A DNA stretch of 64,000 bases from Bacteroidales bacterium. GTDB taxonomy: Bacteria; Bacteroidota; Bacteroidia; Bacteroidales; UBA932. The notes below the pieces were generated by a model that was not told where the DNA came from, ran no database searches, and saw nothing but the letters and a program-made list of their open reading frames with translations. The stretch lies in contig JAFWRQ010000024.1 in NCBI GenBank assembly GCA_017519865.1, forward strand, positions 62,001 to 126,000. The letters run 5' to 3'. The position numbers and the translations under genes were made by a program. Shown here piece after piece: positions 31,476 through 40,658 of this stretch; position 1 is the first letter of the stretch, and each line of letters begins with the position of its first letter.

Positions 31476-32588
31476 TCAGCAACCTACGACCCATTTGCTG
31501 CCCGGGATGAGGGAAATAAGCTTGGTAGTTACCATCGAACAGAGGTATGTGAGGATTGCGATGGAGGGGATTGCCAGCCATACAGGTATCGATGGGGAGG
31601 CCGGGTCGCCGCCGATAATCCATGTGGCGATGGGTACCATGAAGAACATGTGCATCAGGTACATCCCAAAGGAGAGTTTCGCCACGGAGGTGACGGCTGC
31701 CGGTGCCTTTTCCTGACGTATGCAGGAAAAGACCAGGAACAGGCCGAAGGTGGCAAGAAGCACGTTCGGGGTGCAGAAGTCCCAGGACCACTCGACTACG
31801 GGCGTTTCGATCATCTGTCCCGGGACGGCCTTGGTCCAGAACGCCCATCCGGTGAATGCCGCTCCGACGAGGAAACATATCCAGCCGACCGAGAGCTTCC
31901 GCTTGCGGGACCAGTCGAGGTGGACACGGATGTAGTGCGCAAGCACGAGATAGCCGAGGAATCCGGAGAAATACCAAAGCATGTCGAACTCGTTCCAGAA
32001 CGCCTCGCCCCAAACTTCAGGCTTGATGTAGTCGTGTATCCAGGGGATGAATGTGGAAACTATGAAAATGCCCAGGAATATCCTTTCTTCCTTCGCGGAA
32101 GCCTTCTCGAGCCAGGGTGATATTACGGGAATGATGAGATAAAGTCCGATGAGCGGATACATGAACCACAGGTGGCCGGCCATCGAGGGGAAGTTGAAAG
32201 GCAGGAGCTTGAGGTCTGTCAGGGACTGTTCCCAGGTCATTCCGCCCCACGCGAGGGGAAGGAAAGTGTAGAGCAGCAGGAAGATTATGAAGGGCGAAAG
32301 GATGCGCTTGAACCTGCGGCTGTAGAATCCTCCCATCGTCTGTCCCTGCTTCATCGGCACCAGCAGGAATGCTGATACGATCATGAAGAGTGGGACGCAG
32401 GTGCGTGCGACGAAGCCGTCGTAGAAAGCCACCCAAAAGCGGTTGGCATCGTTGGCAAGGTATGAGTAGCTTGCAGCCAGTCCGGAAGCGTCAGCGCCGT
32501 AAAAATTCTCGCTGGCATGCACCAGCATTACCAGGAAACACGCTATGACGCGTATGTAGTCGATGAAAACTATGCGTTCTTCTTTCAT
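31476..32588 (-). CDS. acyltransferase 3 family membrane protein
   Basis: 370 residues. Multi-pass integral membrane O-acyltransferase: IDYIRVIACFLVMLVHASE at the N-terminus holds the conserved Arg and His of the family, then about ten hydrophobic helices. Members acetylate surface polysaccharides or peptidoglycan; the substrate is unknown here. An ATG six codons upstream follows directly on a TATATTTG -7 element (32608-32615), so transcription would start at or after it; the second ATG at 32588 is preferred. Downstream is the his promoter. Confidence 0.85.
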   Translation of the reverse strand: MKEERIVFIDYIRVIACFLVMLVHASENFYGADASGLAASYSYLANDANRFWVAFYDGFVARTCVPLFMIVSAFLLVPMKQGQTMGGFYSRRFKRILSPFIIFLLLYTFLPLAWGGMTWEQSLTDLKLLPFNFPSMAGHLWFMYPLIGLYLIIPVISPWLEKASAKEERIFLGIFIVSTFIPWIHDYIKPEVWGEAFWNEFDMLWYFSGFLGYLVLAHYIRVHLDWSRKRKLSVGWICFLVGAAFTGWAFWTKAVPGQMIETPVVEWSWDFCTPNVLLATFGLFLVFSCIRQEKAPAAVTSVAKLSFGMYLMHMFFMVPIATWIIGGDPASPSIPVWLAIPSIAILTYLCSMVTTKLISLIPGSKWVVGC

Positions 32589-32607
32589 GACGGATCCGTT
32601 TTTCATT

Positions 32608-32615
32608 CAAATATA
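32608..32615 (-). promoter_or_regulatory. -7 element for the acyltransferase gene
   Basis: TATATTTG on the minus strand, full match to TAnnTTTG, 19 bases upstream of the chosen start. No clear -33 TTTG. Confidence 0.45.
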
Positions 32616-32631
32616 AGGATTTTCCGCCGAT

Positions 32632-33954
32632 TTAGTACCCGTATCGTTTCCTAAATCCGAGTACGAGCGCGGCTGAGAGGATCAGAGCCAGGACTTCCGC
32701 GACGTTGACGGCGACCCAGATACCGTCTATTCCGAACAACAGCGGCAGGATGAATACGCATCCGAGTTCGAAGACCAGGGTGCGGGTAAAGGATATGACA
32801 GCCGAGACCGGACCGTTGTTCAGGGCGGTGAACCAGGCGGAGGCGAACATGTTGAAGCCGCAGATGAGGAAGGATATCATATAGATATGCATGGCGTAGG
32901 TCGTGAGGTCGCGCAGGGCGGGATAGTATCCGACGAACAGACGGGAAAGCAGGGGAGCGAGAAACTCGACCGTGGCGGTGATGACGATGCCGGCCACGGC
33001 GACGAGCGCGCAGCTCTTGCGGAGCAGGCTGCGCAGCTCGGCCTTGTCGCCGGCCCCGTACTTGTACGAGATGACCTGCGAGATGCCCATATTGTAGCCG
33101 ATGAACACGGAGCCGAAGATGAAGCCGACATACATAAGCACACCGTAGGCGGAAACGCCGTTCTCGCCTATGTATTTCATCAACTGGAGGTTATAACAAA
33201 TCCCGACGATGTTGAACGAGATGTTCCCGACGAATTCGGACAGACCGTTCGAGAGCGACCTTCCGATGGCCGGCCATTCATATCGACTGTCTTTCAGGAA
33301 ACGCAATGGAGTCTTGTTGCGCTTCGAGGCGAAGAATGATACGGGTATGCATCCACCGACTATGAATGAAGCGGCGGTGGCGACGGCCGCGCCGGTCAGG
33401 CCCCAGCCCAGGCCTGCCACGAACAAAGCGTCCAACGCGATGTTCGTGAGCCCGCAGGCGATGCTGGTGATGGTCCCGAGTTCAGGCCGTCCGGCCACCA
33501 TGAAGAAGGGCTGCATGGCCATCTGGAGCATATATACCGGCAGGGCGGCCGTGAGGATGCGTCCATAGATGACCGCATAGCGGACCATCTCGCCTTCAGC
33601 GCCGAGGGCGGCCGCCAGCGGTTTCATTACGACGAACAATGCTGCGGAGATGACGGCTCCGGCTATGAAGGTCAGCCTGATGAGCATCGTGAAGATGTGG
33701 TTTGCACGCTCATCGTCACCTTCTCCGAAAGTTTTGGATACCAGTGCGCTGCCGCCGGCGCCCACCATCAGCCCGAGGGCTGAGATGATGGCGATGGCCG
33801 GCCAGATGATGTTCATCGCCGCGAAGGCCGTGCTTCCGGCAAAGTTGGAGATGAACCATCCGTCCACGATGCTGTACACCGATGTCACCATCAGCATGAG
33901 CACCATCGGCCACATCTCCTTCAGGATGCGTCTGTATCCGTAGTGTCCTTCCAT
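32632..33954 (-). CDS. MATE family multidrug/toxin efflux transporter
   Basis: 440 residues from ATG 33954 (a TTG three codons upstream is less likely). About 12 hydrophobic segments in two related halves. The N-terminal half has MLMVTSVYSIVDGWFISNFAGSTAFAAMNIIWP, and GLMVGAGGSALVSKTFGEGDDERA is the conserved loop of the NorM/DinF superfamily. Expected to export cationic compounds with sodium or proton import; substrate unknown. Fourteen bases after an unrelated esterase gene on the same strand, possibly cotranscribed. Confidence 0.9.
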   Translation of the reverse strand: MEGHYGYRRILKEMWPMVLMLMVTSVYSIVDGWFISNFAGSTAFAAMNIIWPAIAIISALGLMVGAGGSALVSKTFGEGDDERANHIFTMLIRLTFIAGAVISAALFVVMKPLAAALGAEGEMVRYAVIYGRILTAALPVYMLQMAMQPFFMVAGRPELGTITSIACGLTNIALDALFVAGLGWGLTGAAVATAASFIVGGCIPVSFFASKRNKTPLRFLKDSRYEWPAIGRSLSNGLSEFVGNISFNIVGICYNLQLMKYIGENGVSAYGVLMYVGFIFGSVFIGYNMGISQVISYKYGAGDKAELRSLLRKSCALVAVAGIVITATVEFLAPLLSRLFVGYYPALRDLTTYAMHIYMISFLICGFNMFASAWFTALNNGPVSAVISFTRTLVFELGCVFILPLLFGIDGIWVAVNVAEVLALILSAALVLGFRKRYGY

Positions 33955-33968
33955 GGCTGGCAAAGGAT

Positions 33969-34889
33969 TTATCTAAGTAGGCCGGACATTGCGCAGGCGA
34001 AGAAGTCGGTCAGCGCATCGCGGATCTCGTAGAAGCGCGGAGTGAAGGCGCCGTTCCTGTCCAGATGCAGCCTGTGGGCTTTCTCGGGGACGGGAACGTG
34101 TTCACAGGGCATTCCGAGTTCGGAGGCGCGCTCGTGGACGGCCTTGGTGCCGTAGGCGGTGCCGGCAATCCTCTGGCCTAATGGATAACCTTTCCCGTAG
34201 GGCACTACGGGATCCTGGACCGACTGGAAGGAGACGATCGGGACCGAGGCGTTGTCCAGTATGGAAATGTCCCTGACATAGCCCCAGAGATTGCCGACGG
34301 CAAGGATCCGGCAAGGGATGGAAGGATCCGGCTCGAAAGCCAGGCCGAGCGCAAGTGCTCCGCCGGCGCTGGTGCCGGCCACGAAGACGCGGTCGGGATC
34401 GACCCGCAGGTCTTCGCGCCCGAGCAGGAACGCGAGGGCGGCACGCGCATCGTCCAGCGCATCGGACTCCGCCTTGTATAGGCCGCTCCTTGTGGGCCTG
34501 AAGCCCATCCTATAGTCGATGGAGACAGCGACGTACCCCAAAGAGGCGAAATGCCTGCACCACTCCACCTGCCCCTTTTCGCCCTTGTTGCCTATGGTGA
34601 AACCGCCTCCGTGCATCATCAGGAGGAGGGGTCTGTTGTCAGAATTATCGTCGTCAGGAGTATAGATGTCCATCAGGAGGTCCAGTTCCTTAGGGCTTCC
34701 TACTACCCGGAACCAGTCCTGTGCAGTAGGCGAGATCCTGTCCGGACCCTCTGACCAATACCCTTCGGCACTGCCGTACACTACATCCGCCTCCACCTTG
34801 ACACCGTATGTCGGAACGGTGTAAGGCAGGATGTCCGCCGCTAAAACCGCAGCGCCTAACAAAGCCGAAGCTATCGTCGTCATGATCAT
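33969..34889 (-). CDS. secreted HSL/BD-FAE-like carboxylesterase
   Basis: 306 residues. A short hydrophobic N-terminus (MTTIASALLGAAVLAA) suggests export. Alpha/beta hydrolase: oxyanion-hole HGGG at 93-96, nucleophile Ser174 in GTSAGG, likely Asp226 in SVQDPVVP and His272 or His275 in EKAHRLHL. The HGGG plus GTSAGG pairing is that of hormone-sensitive-lipase and acetylxylan/feruloyl esterase-like enzymes. Substrate not determinable. Upstream of the MATE gene on the same strand. Confidence 0.8.
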   Translation of the reverse strand: MIMTTIASALLGAAVLAADILPYTVPTYGVKVEADVVYGSAEGYWSEGPDRISPTAQDWFRVVGSPKELDLLMDIYTPDDDNSDNRPLLLMMHGGGFTIGNKGEKGQVEWCRHFASLGYVAVSIDYRMGFRPTRSGLYKAESDALDDARAALAFLLGREDLRVDPDRVFVAGTSAGGALALGLAFEPDPSIPCRILAVGNLWGYVRDISILDNASVPIVSFQSVQDPVVPYGKGYPLGQRIAGTAYGTKAVHERASELGMPCEHVPVPEKAHRLHLDRNGAFTPRFYEIRDALTDFFACAMSGLLR

Positions 34890-34927
34890 CGCAATCGTGA
34901 ATCGGGATGCAAATATAACGAAAAAAC

Positions 34928-35815
34928 TTAAGAGGGTGTGACGGTGCGGCGGGACTGGAGGACGACGGAGATGACGATGAGGGAGATGCCGAGCCAGAAG
35001 GAGGGGCCGACCTCACGGGTCTCGGCGAAGATGATGGCAGCGAAAAGGATGCTGTAGACGGGCTCCAGATTATATGCTACGTTGACAGTAAAGGGGGAGA
35101 GGTGACGAAGGGCGTGGATCTGGAGCAGGAATGGAATGATTGTGAAGACAGAGCCCAATGCCAGAAGAGCCCAGAAGTCGGAACGCGTGGGGACGGCCGG
35201 CGTCCCGGGGTTGAGCTTCACCAGGACAGGCATGCAGAGAGCCAGGAAAACGACGCATCCGACCAGTTCGTAGAGCAGCATCGTCGCGCTGTCCTGGCCG
35301 GAGTCGTCCGCAACGCGGACATTCAGGATGGCGAAAACTGAATATACGGCTGCGGAAAGAAGGCCCAGGGCAATGCCGAGACGGTACCGGACATCGAGGC
35401 TGAAGATCAGCATTATGCCAGCTATGGCGATGAAACTGATAAGGAAATCCTTCCAGGAGAGGCCGTGGCGGTTGATCAGCGGTTCGAAGATGGCGGTGAA
35501 AAAGCAGGAAGTGGCTATGCAGGCCACTCCGACGGACACGTTTGAAGCCTTGATGCTGGCATAGAACGCCACCCAGTGGATGCCGAGGAGGACGCCGCAG
35601 CCCGCTATGCGGAGGACTGCGGCGAGGGGCACGCGGTACAGCCGGCGCGTGAGCGCCAGCACCGCGGCCAGGACGCCCAGCGCCACCATCGAGCGATACC
35701 ATACCAGAGGCAGTCCGCCCAATGAAATGATCCTGCCGAAAATGCCCGTCCATCCTGCGAGGAAGACGGCCAGATGCAGCAGGATCAAAGTCTCTGTACG
35801 TTTGTTGAGCGGCAC
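34928..35815 (-). CDS. EamA/DMT family permease
   Basis: 295 residues, about ten transmembrane helices in two EamA repeats (LAVFLAGWTGIFGRII... and LYELVGCVVFLALCM...AYNLEPVYSILFAAIIF). Exports small metabolites such as amino acids or nucleotides in characterised relatives; substrate unknown. The start is a GTG that overlaps the stop of the isochorismatase-family gene (TAGTG), so the two are probably coupled. It might export a product of that hydrolase, but this is only a guess from position. Confidence 0.8.
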   Translation of the reverse strand: MPLNKRTETLILLHLAVFLAGWTGIFGRIISLGGLPLVWYRSMVALGVLAAVLALTRRLYRVPLAAVLRIAGCGVLLGIHWVAFYASIKASNVSVGVACIATSCFFTAIFEPLINRHGLSWKDFLISFIAIAGIMLIFSLDVRYRLGIALGLLSAAVYSVFAILNVRVADDSGQDSATMLLYELVGCVVFLALCMPVLVKLNPGTPAVPTRSDFWALLALGSVFTIIPFLLQIHALRHLSPFTVNVAYNLEPVYSILFAAIIFAETREVGPSFWLGISLIVISVVLQSRRTVTPS

Positions 35816-36396
35816 TATTTCTTGGGGAACGCGGCGATGAGCTCGTCGTTGGAGTAAGCGTCGGCGCCGTAGCAGGTCTTGAGATAGGCGATGCCGTAGG
35901 TGTAGTCCTCCTCGGTGAACGAGTCGGTGGCTTCTTTGGCGACTACGACTTCATAGCCGAGCATATAGGCGTCGGCAGAGGTGTGACGGACGCACATGTG
36001 TGCGTGCAGGCCGGTCATGATGACGGTATCGACGCCGAGCTCCTTGAGCAGGATGTCGAGATCCGTCTGGAAGAAGCCGCTGTAACGGCGCTTGGGGACG
36101 ACGAAGTCCTTGTCGCAGAGCTTGAGTTCGGGGATGACCTCTGCGCCGGGGGTGCCGACGATGGCGTGGTCGCCCCACAGTTCAAGTTCGCGGTCGATTT
36201 TGGGAAGATGTGCGTCGTTGCAGAAGATGACCGGGAGACCGGCCTCCCTGGCTGCATCGAGCAGACGTGCGGTCGCAGGGACGATGGCTACACCCCTTTC
36301 ACAAGTCAGGGCGCCGTAGACGAAATCCTGAAGCATGTCGACTACGAGGATGGCGGCATGGTCGAGGACCAAAGGTTTCTTGTCTGTGTTTTCCAT
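35815..36396 (-). CDS. isochorismatase-fold cysteine hydrolase (nicotinamidase-related)
   Basis: 193 residues. The family triad is visible: Asp20 in LVVDMLQDF, Lys102 in VPKRRYSGF and Cys135 in HAHMCVRHTSADA, with the cis-peptide region before it. Asp61-x-His63 resembles part of the nicotinamidase metal site. It could hydrolyse nicotinamide, a carbamate or another amide; the sequence does not decide. Translationally coupled to a DMT permease and divergent from an esterase gene. Confidence 0.85.
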   Translation of the reverse strand: MENTDKKPLVLDHAAILVVDMLQDFVYGALTCERGVAIVPATARLLDAAREAGLPVIFCNDAHLPKIDRELELWGDHAIVGTPGAEVIPELKLCDKDFVVPKRRYSGFFQTDLDILLKELGVDTVIMTGLHAHMCVRHTSADAYMLGYEVVVAKEATDSFTEEDYTYGIAYLKTCYGADAYSNDELIAAFPKK

Positions 36397-36456
36397 TTCT
36401 GATATACTTGGTGAATGAATCCGTTTTATTGACCGCTAAGTTAGTGAAAATACTTG

Positions 36457-36487
36457 TTTGATTTTTTATTTCAATATATTATTTTTG
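36457..36487 (+). promoter_or_regulatory. promoter of the 36516 esterase gene
   Basis: TTTG, 19 bases, TATTTTTG: perfect Bacteroidota consensus, 28 bases before the start. Confidence 0.8.
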
Positions 36488-36515
36488 TGATAGGGTACTT
36501 TAACGGGCATACAGC

Positions 36516-37190
36516 ATGTTGCAGACACGTATTTACCATTCCTTGCAGTTCGACGTCGCCGAGGCGGGGTCTGATTCCTTATGCTATATCCTCGTACCCG
36601 AAACTCCTTCTAAAGAACAGCTCAAGTGGCTGGAATCCATGGCAGAACGATTTGCCTGCACGCTGGTTTTCGTGTCTGGGTTCGACTGGGACGATTGCTT
36701 CTCGCCCTGGCCGGCGGAAGGCATCAAGAAGGGAGAGTGGTTCAAGGGCAGTGCCGGCATGACGCTATCCGGACTGGTCACGGACTATTTCCCTTTCCTG
36801 GAAACCGGTTTCAGGATCGTCAATCCGAAGCGCAGGCTTGTCGGGGTCTCGCTCTCCGGGCTTTTCGCCCTTTGGGCCGCGCACAACTCCGATGCTTTCA
36901 CCGCTGTCGCGTCCGTATCAGGCTCGCTATGGTACGACGGCTTCCCTGAGTGGGTCGCCAAGCATCGCCTTTCGCCGGCGGTAGAGAAGATATATCTGTC
37001 TTTGGGAGAACGTGAAAAGAATACTATCAACACCCGTATGGCCAGGGTCGAGGACGCGACCCGCGAGGTCGTCGGGACACTCTCCGCACAGGATGCGGAC
37101 GTCGTCTTCGAGATGACTCCCGGCTCGCATTTCTCAGCCCTGCTGCCCAGGCTCGAAAAAGCGCTCGCAGTCATCCTCGCCGGCGACTAA
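36516..37190 (+). CDS. putative cytoplasmic esterase-like alpha/beta hydrolase
   Basis: 224 residues with no signal peptide. Nucleophile motif GVSLSG places Ser112; His205 in TPGSHFSAL is the likely catalytic histidine, as in Fes/esterase D-like proteins. The N-terminal segment (residues 1-60) resembles the predicted esterase fold without a recognisable binding domain. Function unknown; ester hydrolysis is a reasonable guess. Single-gene unit with its own promoter, ending over the last four bases of the convergent methyltransferase gene. Confidence 0.7.
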   Translation: MLQTRIYHSLQFDVAEAGSDSLCYILVPETPSKEQLKWLESMAERFACTLVFVSGFDWDDCFSPWPAEGIKKGEWFKGSAGMTLSGLVTDYFPFLETGFRIVNPKRRLVGVSLSGLFALWAAHNSDAFTAVASVSGSLWYDGFPEWVAKHRLSPAVEKIYLSLGEREKNTINTRMARVEDATREVVGTLSAQDADVVFEMTPGSHFSALLPRLEKALAVILAGD

Positions 37191-38113
37191 CGCATATTCC
37201 TGTCCTTGAACACCCCGTCTTCGTAGCCCTGGATGCGCTTGTCCGTATCTGCCATCCTCAGCCGCTTGGCCGCCAGCAGGCAATATCCCCTGTCTATCTC
37301 CACCCCGACGTACCTGCGTCCAAGTTTCTTTGCCGTGACGCATGCGGAGCCGCTCCCGGCGAAAGGGTCGAAGACCACGCCGCCGGGAGGGCACGAGGCC
37401 AGTATCAGCTTGGCCATCAGTTTCTCGGGCTTTTGGGCGGGATGCTCGGTGTTTTCAGGCATGGACCAGAACGGGACGCTGATGTCATCCCAGAAATTGG
37501 AAGGGCAGGTCATACGGAACTGGCCGCATTCGGTCTCTTCCCAGTCCTTGGGGATTCCGTTCTCGCGGTAGGGGGCAAGCACGCGCCTCTTCATCTTGAC
37601 AGCCTCGAGATCGAACCAGTAGTGCCTGGGATCCTTGACCCCGAACCAGATATCTTCCATGCCGTTTTTCCAGTTGGCGGATGCCCCGCGGCCTTTCTCG
37701 CGCTGCCAGGTGATGCGGTTCAGGACCGTCAGTTCATCTTCCATGACCCTCTGCAAGGACGATGAGCACTTCCAGTCGCCGCACAGGTAGAGGGAACCAT
37801 CCGGCTTGAGTTTGGAGCAGACCAGATGGAACCATGTCCGAAGGTACGCTTCATACTGTTCCTGAGGCATGGCCGTAAAGCCGGTTGCACCGAATCTCTT
37901 GCTGAGGTTGTAGGGAGGGTCCGCGATGATGAGGTCGGCAAAGCCGTCAGGGAGCATGGCGGCCACCTCGGAGATGTCGCCGTTGATCAGGGTGTCTGCA
38001 AAGGAAAGGCCCCCGGCGATGTCCTGCGGGGACAGTATGCCGGGGCCGAGCTCGCGGGCCTCGGCGGCGGATACGGTGATGGTCTTGTTCCTTTTAGAGT
38101 GCTCCCTGTTCAT
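37187..38113 (-). CDS. orphan site-specific DNA methyltransferase (beta class, DPPY)
   Basis: 308 residues from the ATG at 38113; an ATG 11 codons upstream lies before the likely transcription start. Motif IV DPPYN (Asp65 from this start) precedes motif I FDPFAGSGSACVTAKKLGRRYVGVEI, the order of beta-class amino-methyltransferases; DPPY favours N6-adenine. The target-recognition part is between them (WQREKGRGASANWKN...). No restriction endonuclease or specificity gene is adjacent, so it may be an epigenetic or anti-restriction enzyme. Target sequence unknown. Confidence 0.88.
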   Translation of the reverse strand: MNREHSKRNKTITVSAAEARELGPGILSPQDIAGGLSFADTLINGDISEVAAMLPDGFADLIIADPPYNLSKRFGATGFTAMPQEQYEAYLRTWFHLVCSKLKPDGSLYLCGDWKCSSSLQRVMEDELTVLNRITWQREKGRGASANWKNGMEDIWFGVKDPRHYWFDLEAVKMKRRVLAPYRENGIPKDWEETECGQFRMTCPSNFWDDISVPFWSMPENTEHPAQKPEKLMAKLILASCPPGGVVFDPFAGSGSACVTAKKLGRRYVGVEIDRGYCLLAAKRLRMADTDKRIQGYEDGVFKDRNMR

Positions 38114-38143
38114 CTTTGTTCTTGTTCCGGAAGGTTCCAGATA

Positions 38144-38151
38144 CAAAATTA
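38144..38151 (-). promoter_or_regulatory. -7 element for the DNA methyltransferase gene
   Basis: TAATTTTG on the minus strand, matching TAnnTTTG, 30 bases before the start at 38113. It excludes the ATG at 38146 as a start on this transcript. Confidence 0.45.
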
Positions 38152-38471
38152 ACAGTTTTTTCTTATCTTCGCATGTTCTTTAAAAAGGAGTGTCGCCCAA
38201 AATTCCCCGCATCGATTTAATTTAGAACTTCTTTAAATTAAATTTTTAAAAAGTTATTCTGTCACAGCGCATTAACTTCTTTGTTGATTGTACTGTTGAT
38301 AACTTTTAAAAGAAATCCTCCCATAATGTACAAAACCTTCCTAATTTTGTAAGGAAGGGACGCCCCAGCAGGGACAGACCGCCGCGCGGCAGTCTGTCCT
38401 TTATGCCCCGGTGACGGTGTGCCCCGCTTGACCACAAACCGACAGAATAATACAAAACAGAAATATAAACC
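38152..38471 (+). promoter_or_regulatory. nrdD upstream region: AT-rich segment, possible -7 element and leader hairpin
   Basis: About 320 bases without a gene. 38200-38320 is very AT-rich and contains TTGAT twice 13 bases apart (38284, 38297). TAATTTTG at 38342-38349 could be a -7 element and is embedded in a CCTTCCT/AGGAAGG inverted repeat. The deduced leader carries a stem of GGACAGAC (38372-38379) with GTCTGTCC (38392-38399), followed by CTTTAT rather than a proper T tract, and three GCCCC copies. No NrdR box or known riboswitch is recognised. Confidence 0.45.
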
Positions 38472-40658
38472 ATGGAAGTTCGCAAAACCAATGGCTCCTT
38501 TGAGGAGTTCGACCGGGAAAAACTGATGAACGGTATCCGGCTGGCTTACGTGACCACGGGCCAGCCTTGTCCTGAGGATGTAGTAGTATCGATCGTCGAC
38601 AACCTCTACACATACGACAAGATCTCCAGCCAGGAGATCCGCCGTCAGGTCGTCGACTCGCTGATGTCCATCAACAAGAAAGTCGCCCTCGAGTATATCG
38701 AGACCTTCGACCGCGGCATGGACCTGCGCAAGAAGAACGACTTCATCAAGGACTATATCAAAGCCTCCAATGCCGCCACCGGCTCCAAGTTCGACTCCAA
38801 CGCCAACATCACCCACAAGAACATCGTCACCCTCGGCAACGAGCTCTACAAGGAGAACAACATCAAGCAGAACCGCTACATCATGCAGGACAAGATCAAG
38901 TCCCTGTACGGCCGTGCGCTGGCGCAGCAGTACATCAAGGACCTCGAGTCCCACGTCCTGTACAAGCACGACGAGAGCGGTACCCCGGGATATCCCTATT
39001 GCGTCGCCATCACGATGTATCCTTTCCTGGTCTCCGGCCTGCGTGAACTCGGCGGCGTGTCGGTCGCCCCGACCGACCTCAAGTCCTTCTGCGGCGAGTT
39101 CATCAACCTCGTCTACTCCGTCTCGTCCCAGTTCATGGGCGCGGTCGCTACCCCCGAGTTCCTGATGTACCTGGACTACTTCATCCGCAAGGACTACGGC
39201 GACGACTACCTCTCCAAACTCAATGACGTGGTGGAGAACAACACCAAGCAGCGCACCCTGCTGAAGGTCATCGACAACTGCTTCCAGCAGGTCGTACATT
39301 CGATGAACATGCCTGCCGGCAACCGCGGTTACCAGACCGTCTTCTGGAACATAGGCTACTTCGACAAGCCTTATTTCGAAGGAGTGTTCGGCGACTTCCG
39401 CTTCCCTGACGGCAGCGCACCCATCTGGGAGACCCTCTCATGGCTCCAGAAGCATTTCATGCAGTGGTTCAACGAGGAGCGCAACCACTACATCCTCACC
39501 TTCCCGGTGGAGACCATGGCCCTCCTGACCGATGGCGGCGACGACTACGCCGACAAGGAGTACGCCGACTTCACGGCCGAGATGTGGGCCAAGGGCCACA
39601 GTTTCTTCTGCTACATCTCCAACAGCCCCGACAGCCTCTCGAGCTGCTGCCGCCTGCGCAACTCCCTTACCGACATCGACGCTTCCGACGAGGAGCACAA
39701 CCACACCACGCACCAGTATTCCATGGGTACCGCTTCCGTGGCCACCGGCTCCAAGTCCGTCATGACCATCAACCTCAACCGCCTCATCCAGGACGCCGCG
39801 CGAAAGTATTTCAGGCAGGAAGAAGGCGAAACCCTCGCCCCCGGCATCCCTCTTAAGAAGGACCAGTACGACAAGTACCTCATGTACGAGTACATCCGTG
39901 AGGCCGTGACCGAGGAAACCGTCCGCGTGCACAAGTACCAGACCGCCTTCAACGAGATCATCAAGGACTTCCTCAAGGCGGACATGCTCGACGTTTACCG
40001 CGCCGGATTCATCGACATGCGCAAGCAGTACCTGACGGTCGGCGTCAACGGACTTACCGACGCAGCCGAGTTCCTCGGCCTTGAAGTCGCCCCCAATCCC
40101 GAGTACAAGGAGTTCGTCAACACCCTGCTCGAGACCATCAACATCGCCAACCGCAAGGACCGCACCCGCGATACCATGTTCAATACCGAGTTCGTCCCCG
40201 GCGAGAACCTCTCCGGCAAGAACTACAAGTGGGACAAGAAAGACGGTTACTTCGTGTCGCCCAAGCACAACATGTACAGTTCGTACTTCTACAATCCCGA
40301 GGACGAGAGCCTGTCGATGATCGACAAGTTCAAGCTCCACGGCGAGGACTTCGTCAAGTTCCTCGACGGAGGTTCTGCACTGCACATGAACATCGCCGAG
40401 CATCTCAGCAAGGACCAGTACCGCCGTCTGCTCAACACCGCGGCGCACTACGGCACCAACTATTTCACCTTCAACTGCCGCAACACCGTATGCAATGACT
40501 GCGGCTACATCAGCAAGGACACCCTCAGTGTCTGCCCCAAGTGCGGAAGCACCAACCTCGACTATCTGACACGCGTGATCGGTTATCTCAAGCGCATCTC
40601 ATCCTTCAGTGAAATGCGTCAGGAGGAGGCCCACCAGCGCTTCTATATCGAGAGATGA
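38472..40658 (+). CDS. nrdD: anaerobic (class III) ribonucleoside-triphosphate reductase
   Basis: 728 residues. N-terminal ATP-cone (about 1-90: MEVRKTNGSFEEFDREKLMNGI), then the ten-stranded barrel with NSPDSLSSCCRLRN and the C-terminal zinc site (CNDCGY ... CPKCGS). The glycyl radical glycine is in TRVIGYLKRISSF near the end. Makes deoxynucleotides under anoxia after activation by NrdG. The stop overlaps the nrdG start (ATGA). Confidence 0.96.
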   Translation: MEVRKTNGSFEEFDREKLMNGIRLAYVTTGQPCPEDVVVSIVDNLYTYDKISSQEIRRQVVDSLMSINKKVALEYIETFDRGMDLRKKNDFIKDYIKASNAATGSKFDSNANITHKNIVTLGNELYKENNIKQNRYIMQDKIKSLYGRALAQQYIKDLESHVLYKHDESGTPGYPYCVAITMYPFLVSGLRELGGVSVAPTDLKSFCGEFINLVYSVSSQFMGAVATPEFLMYLDYFIRKDYGDDYLSKLNDVVENNTKQRTLLKVIDNCFQQVVHSMNMPAGNRGYQTVFWNIGYFDKPYFEGVFGDFRFPDGSAPIWETLSWLQKHFMQWFNEERNHYILTFPVETMALLTDGGDDYADKEYADFTAEMWAKGHSFFCYISNSPDSLSSCCRLRNSLTDIDASDEEHNHTTHQYSMGTASVATGSKSVMTINLNRLIQDAARKYFRQEEGETLAPGIPLKKDQYDKYLMYEYIREAVTEETVRVHKYQTAFNEIIKDFLKADMLDVYRAGFIDMRKQYLTVGVNGLTDAAEFLGLEVAPNPEYKEFVNTLLETINIANRKDRTRDTMFNTEFVPGENLSGKNYKWDKKDGYFVSPKHNMYSSYFYNPEDESLSMIDKFKLHGEDFVKFLDGGSALHMNIAEHLSKDQYRRLLNTAAHYGTNYFTFNCRNTVCNDCGYISKDTLSVCPKCGSTNLDYLTRVIGYLKRISSFSEMRQEEAHQRFYIER

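Noticed and set aside
39438-40448. Long antisense frame over nrdD
   Set aside because: Valine/glutamate-rich shadow of nrdD; no motif and no promoter.
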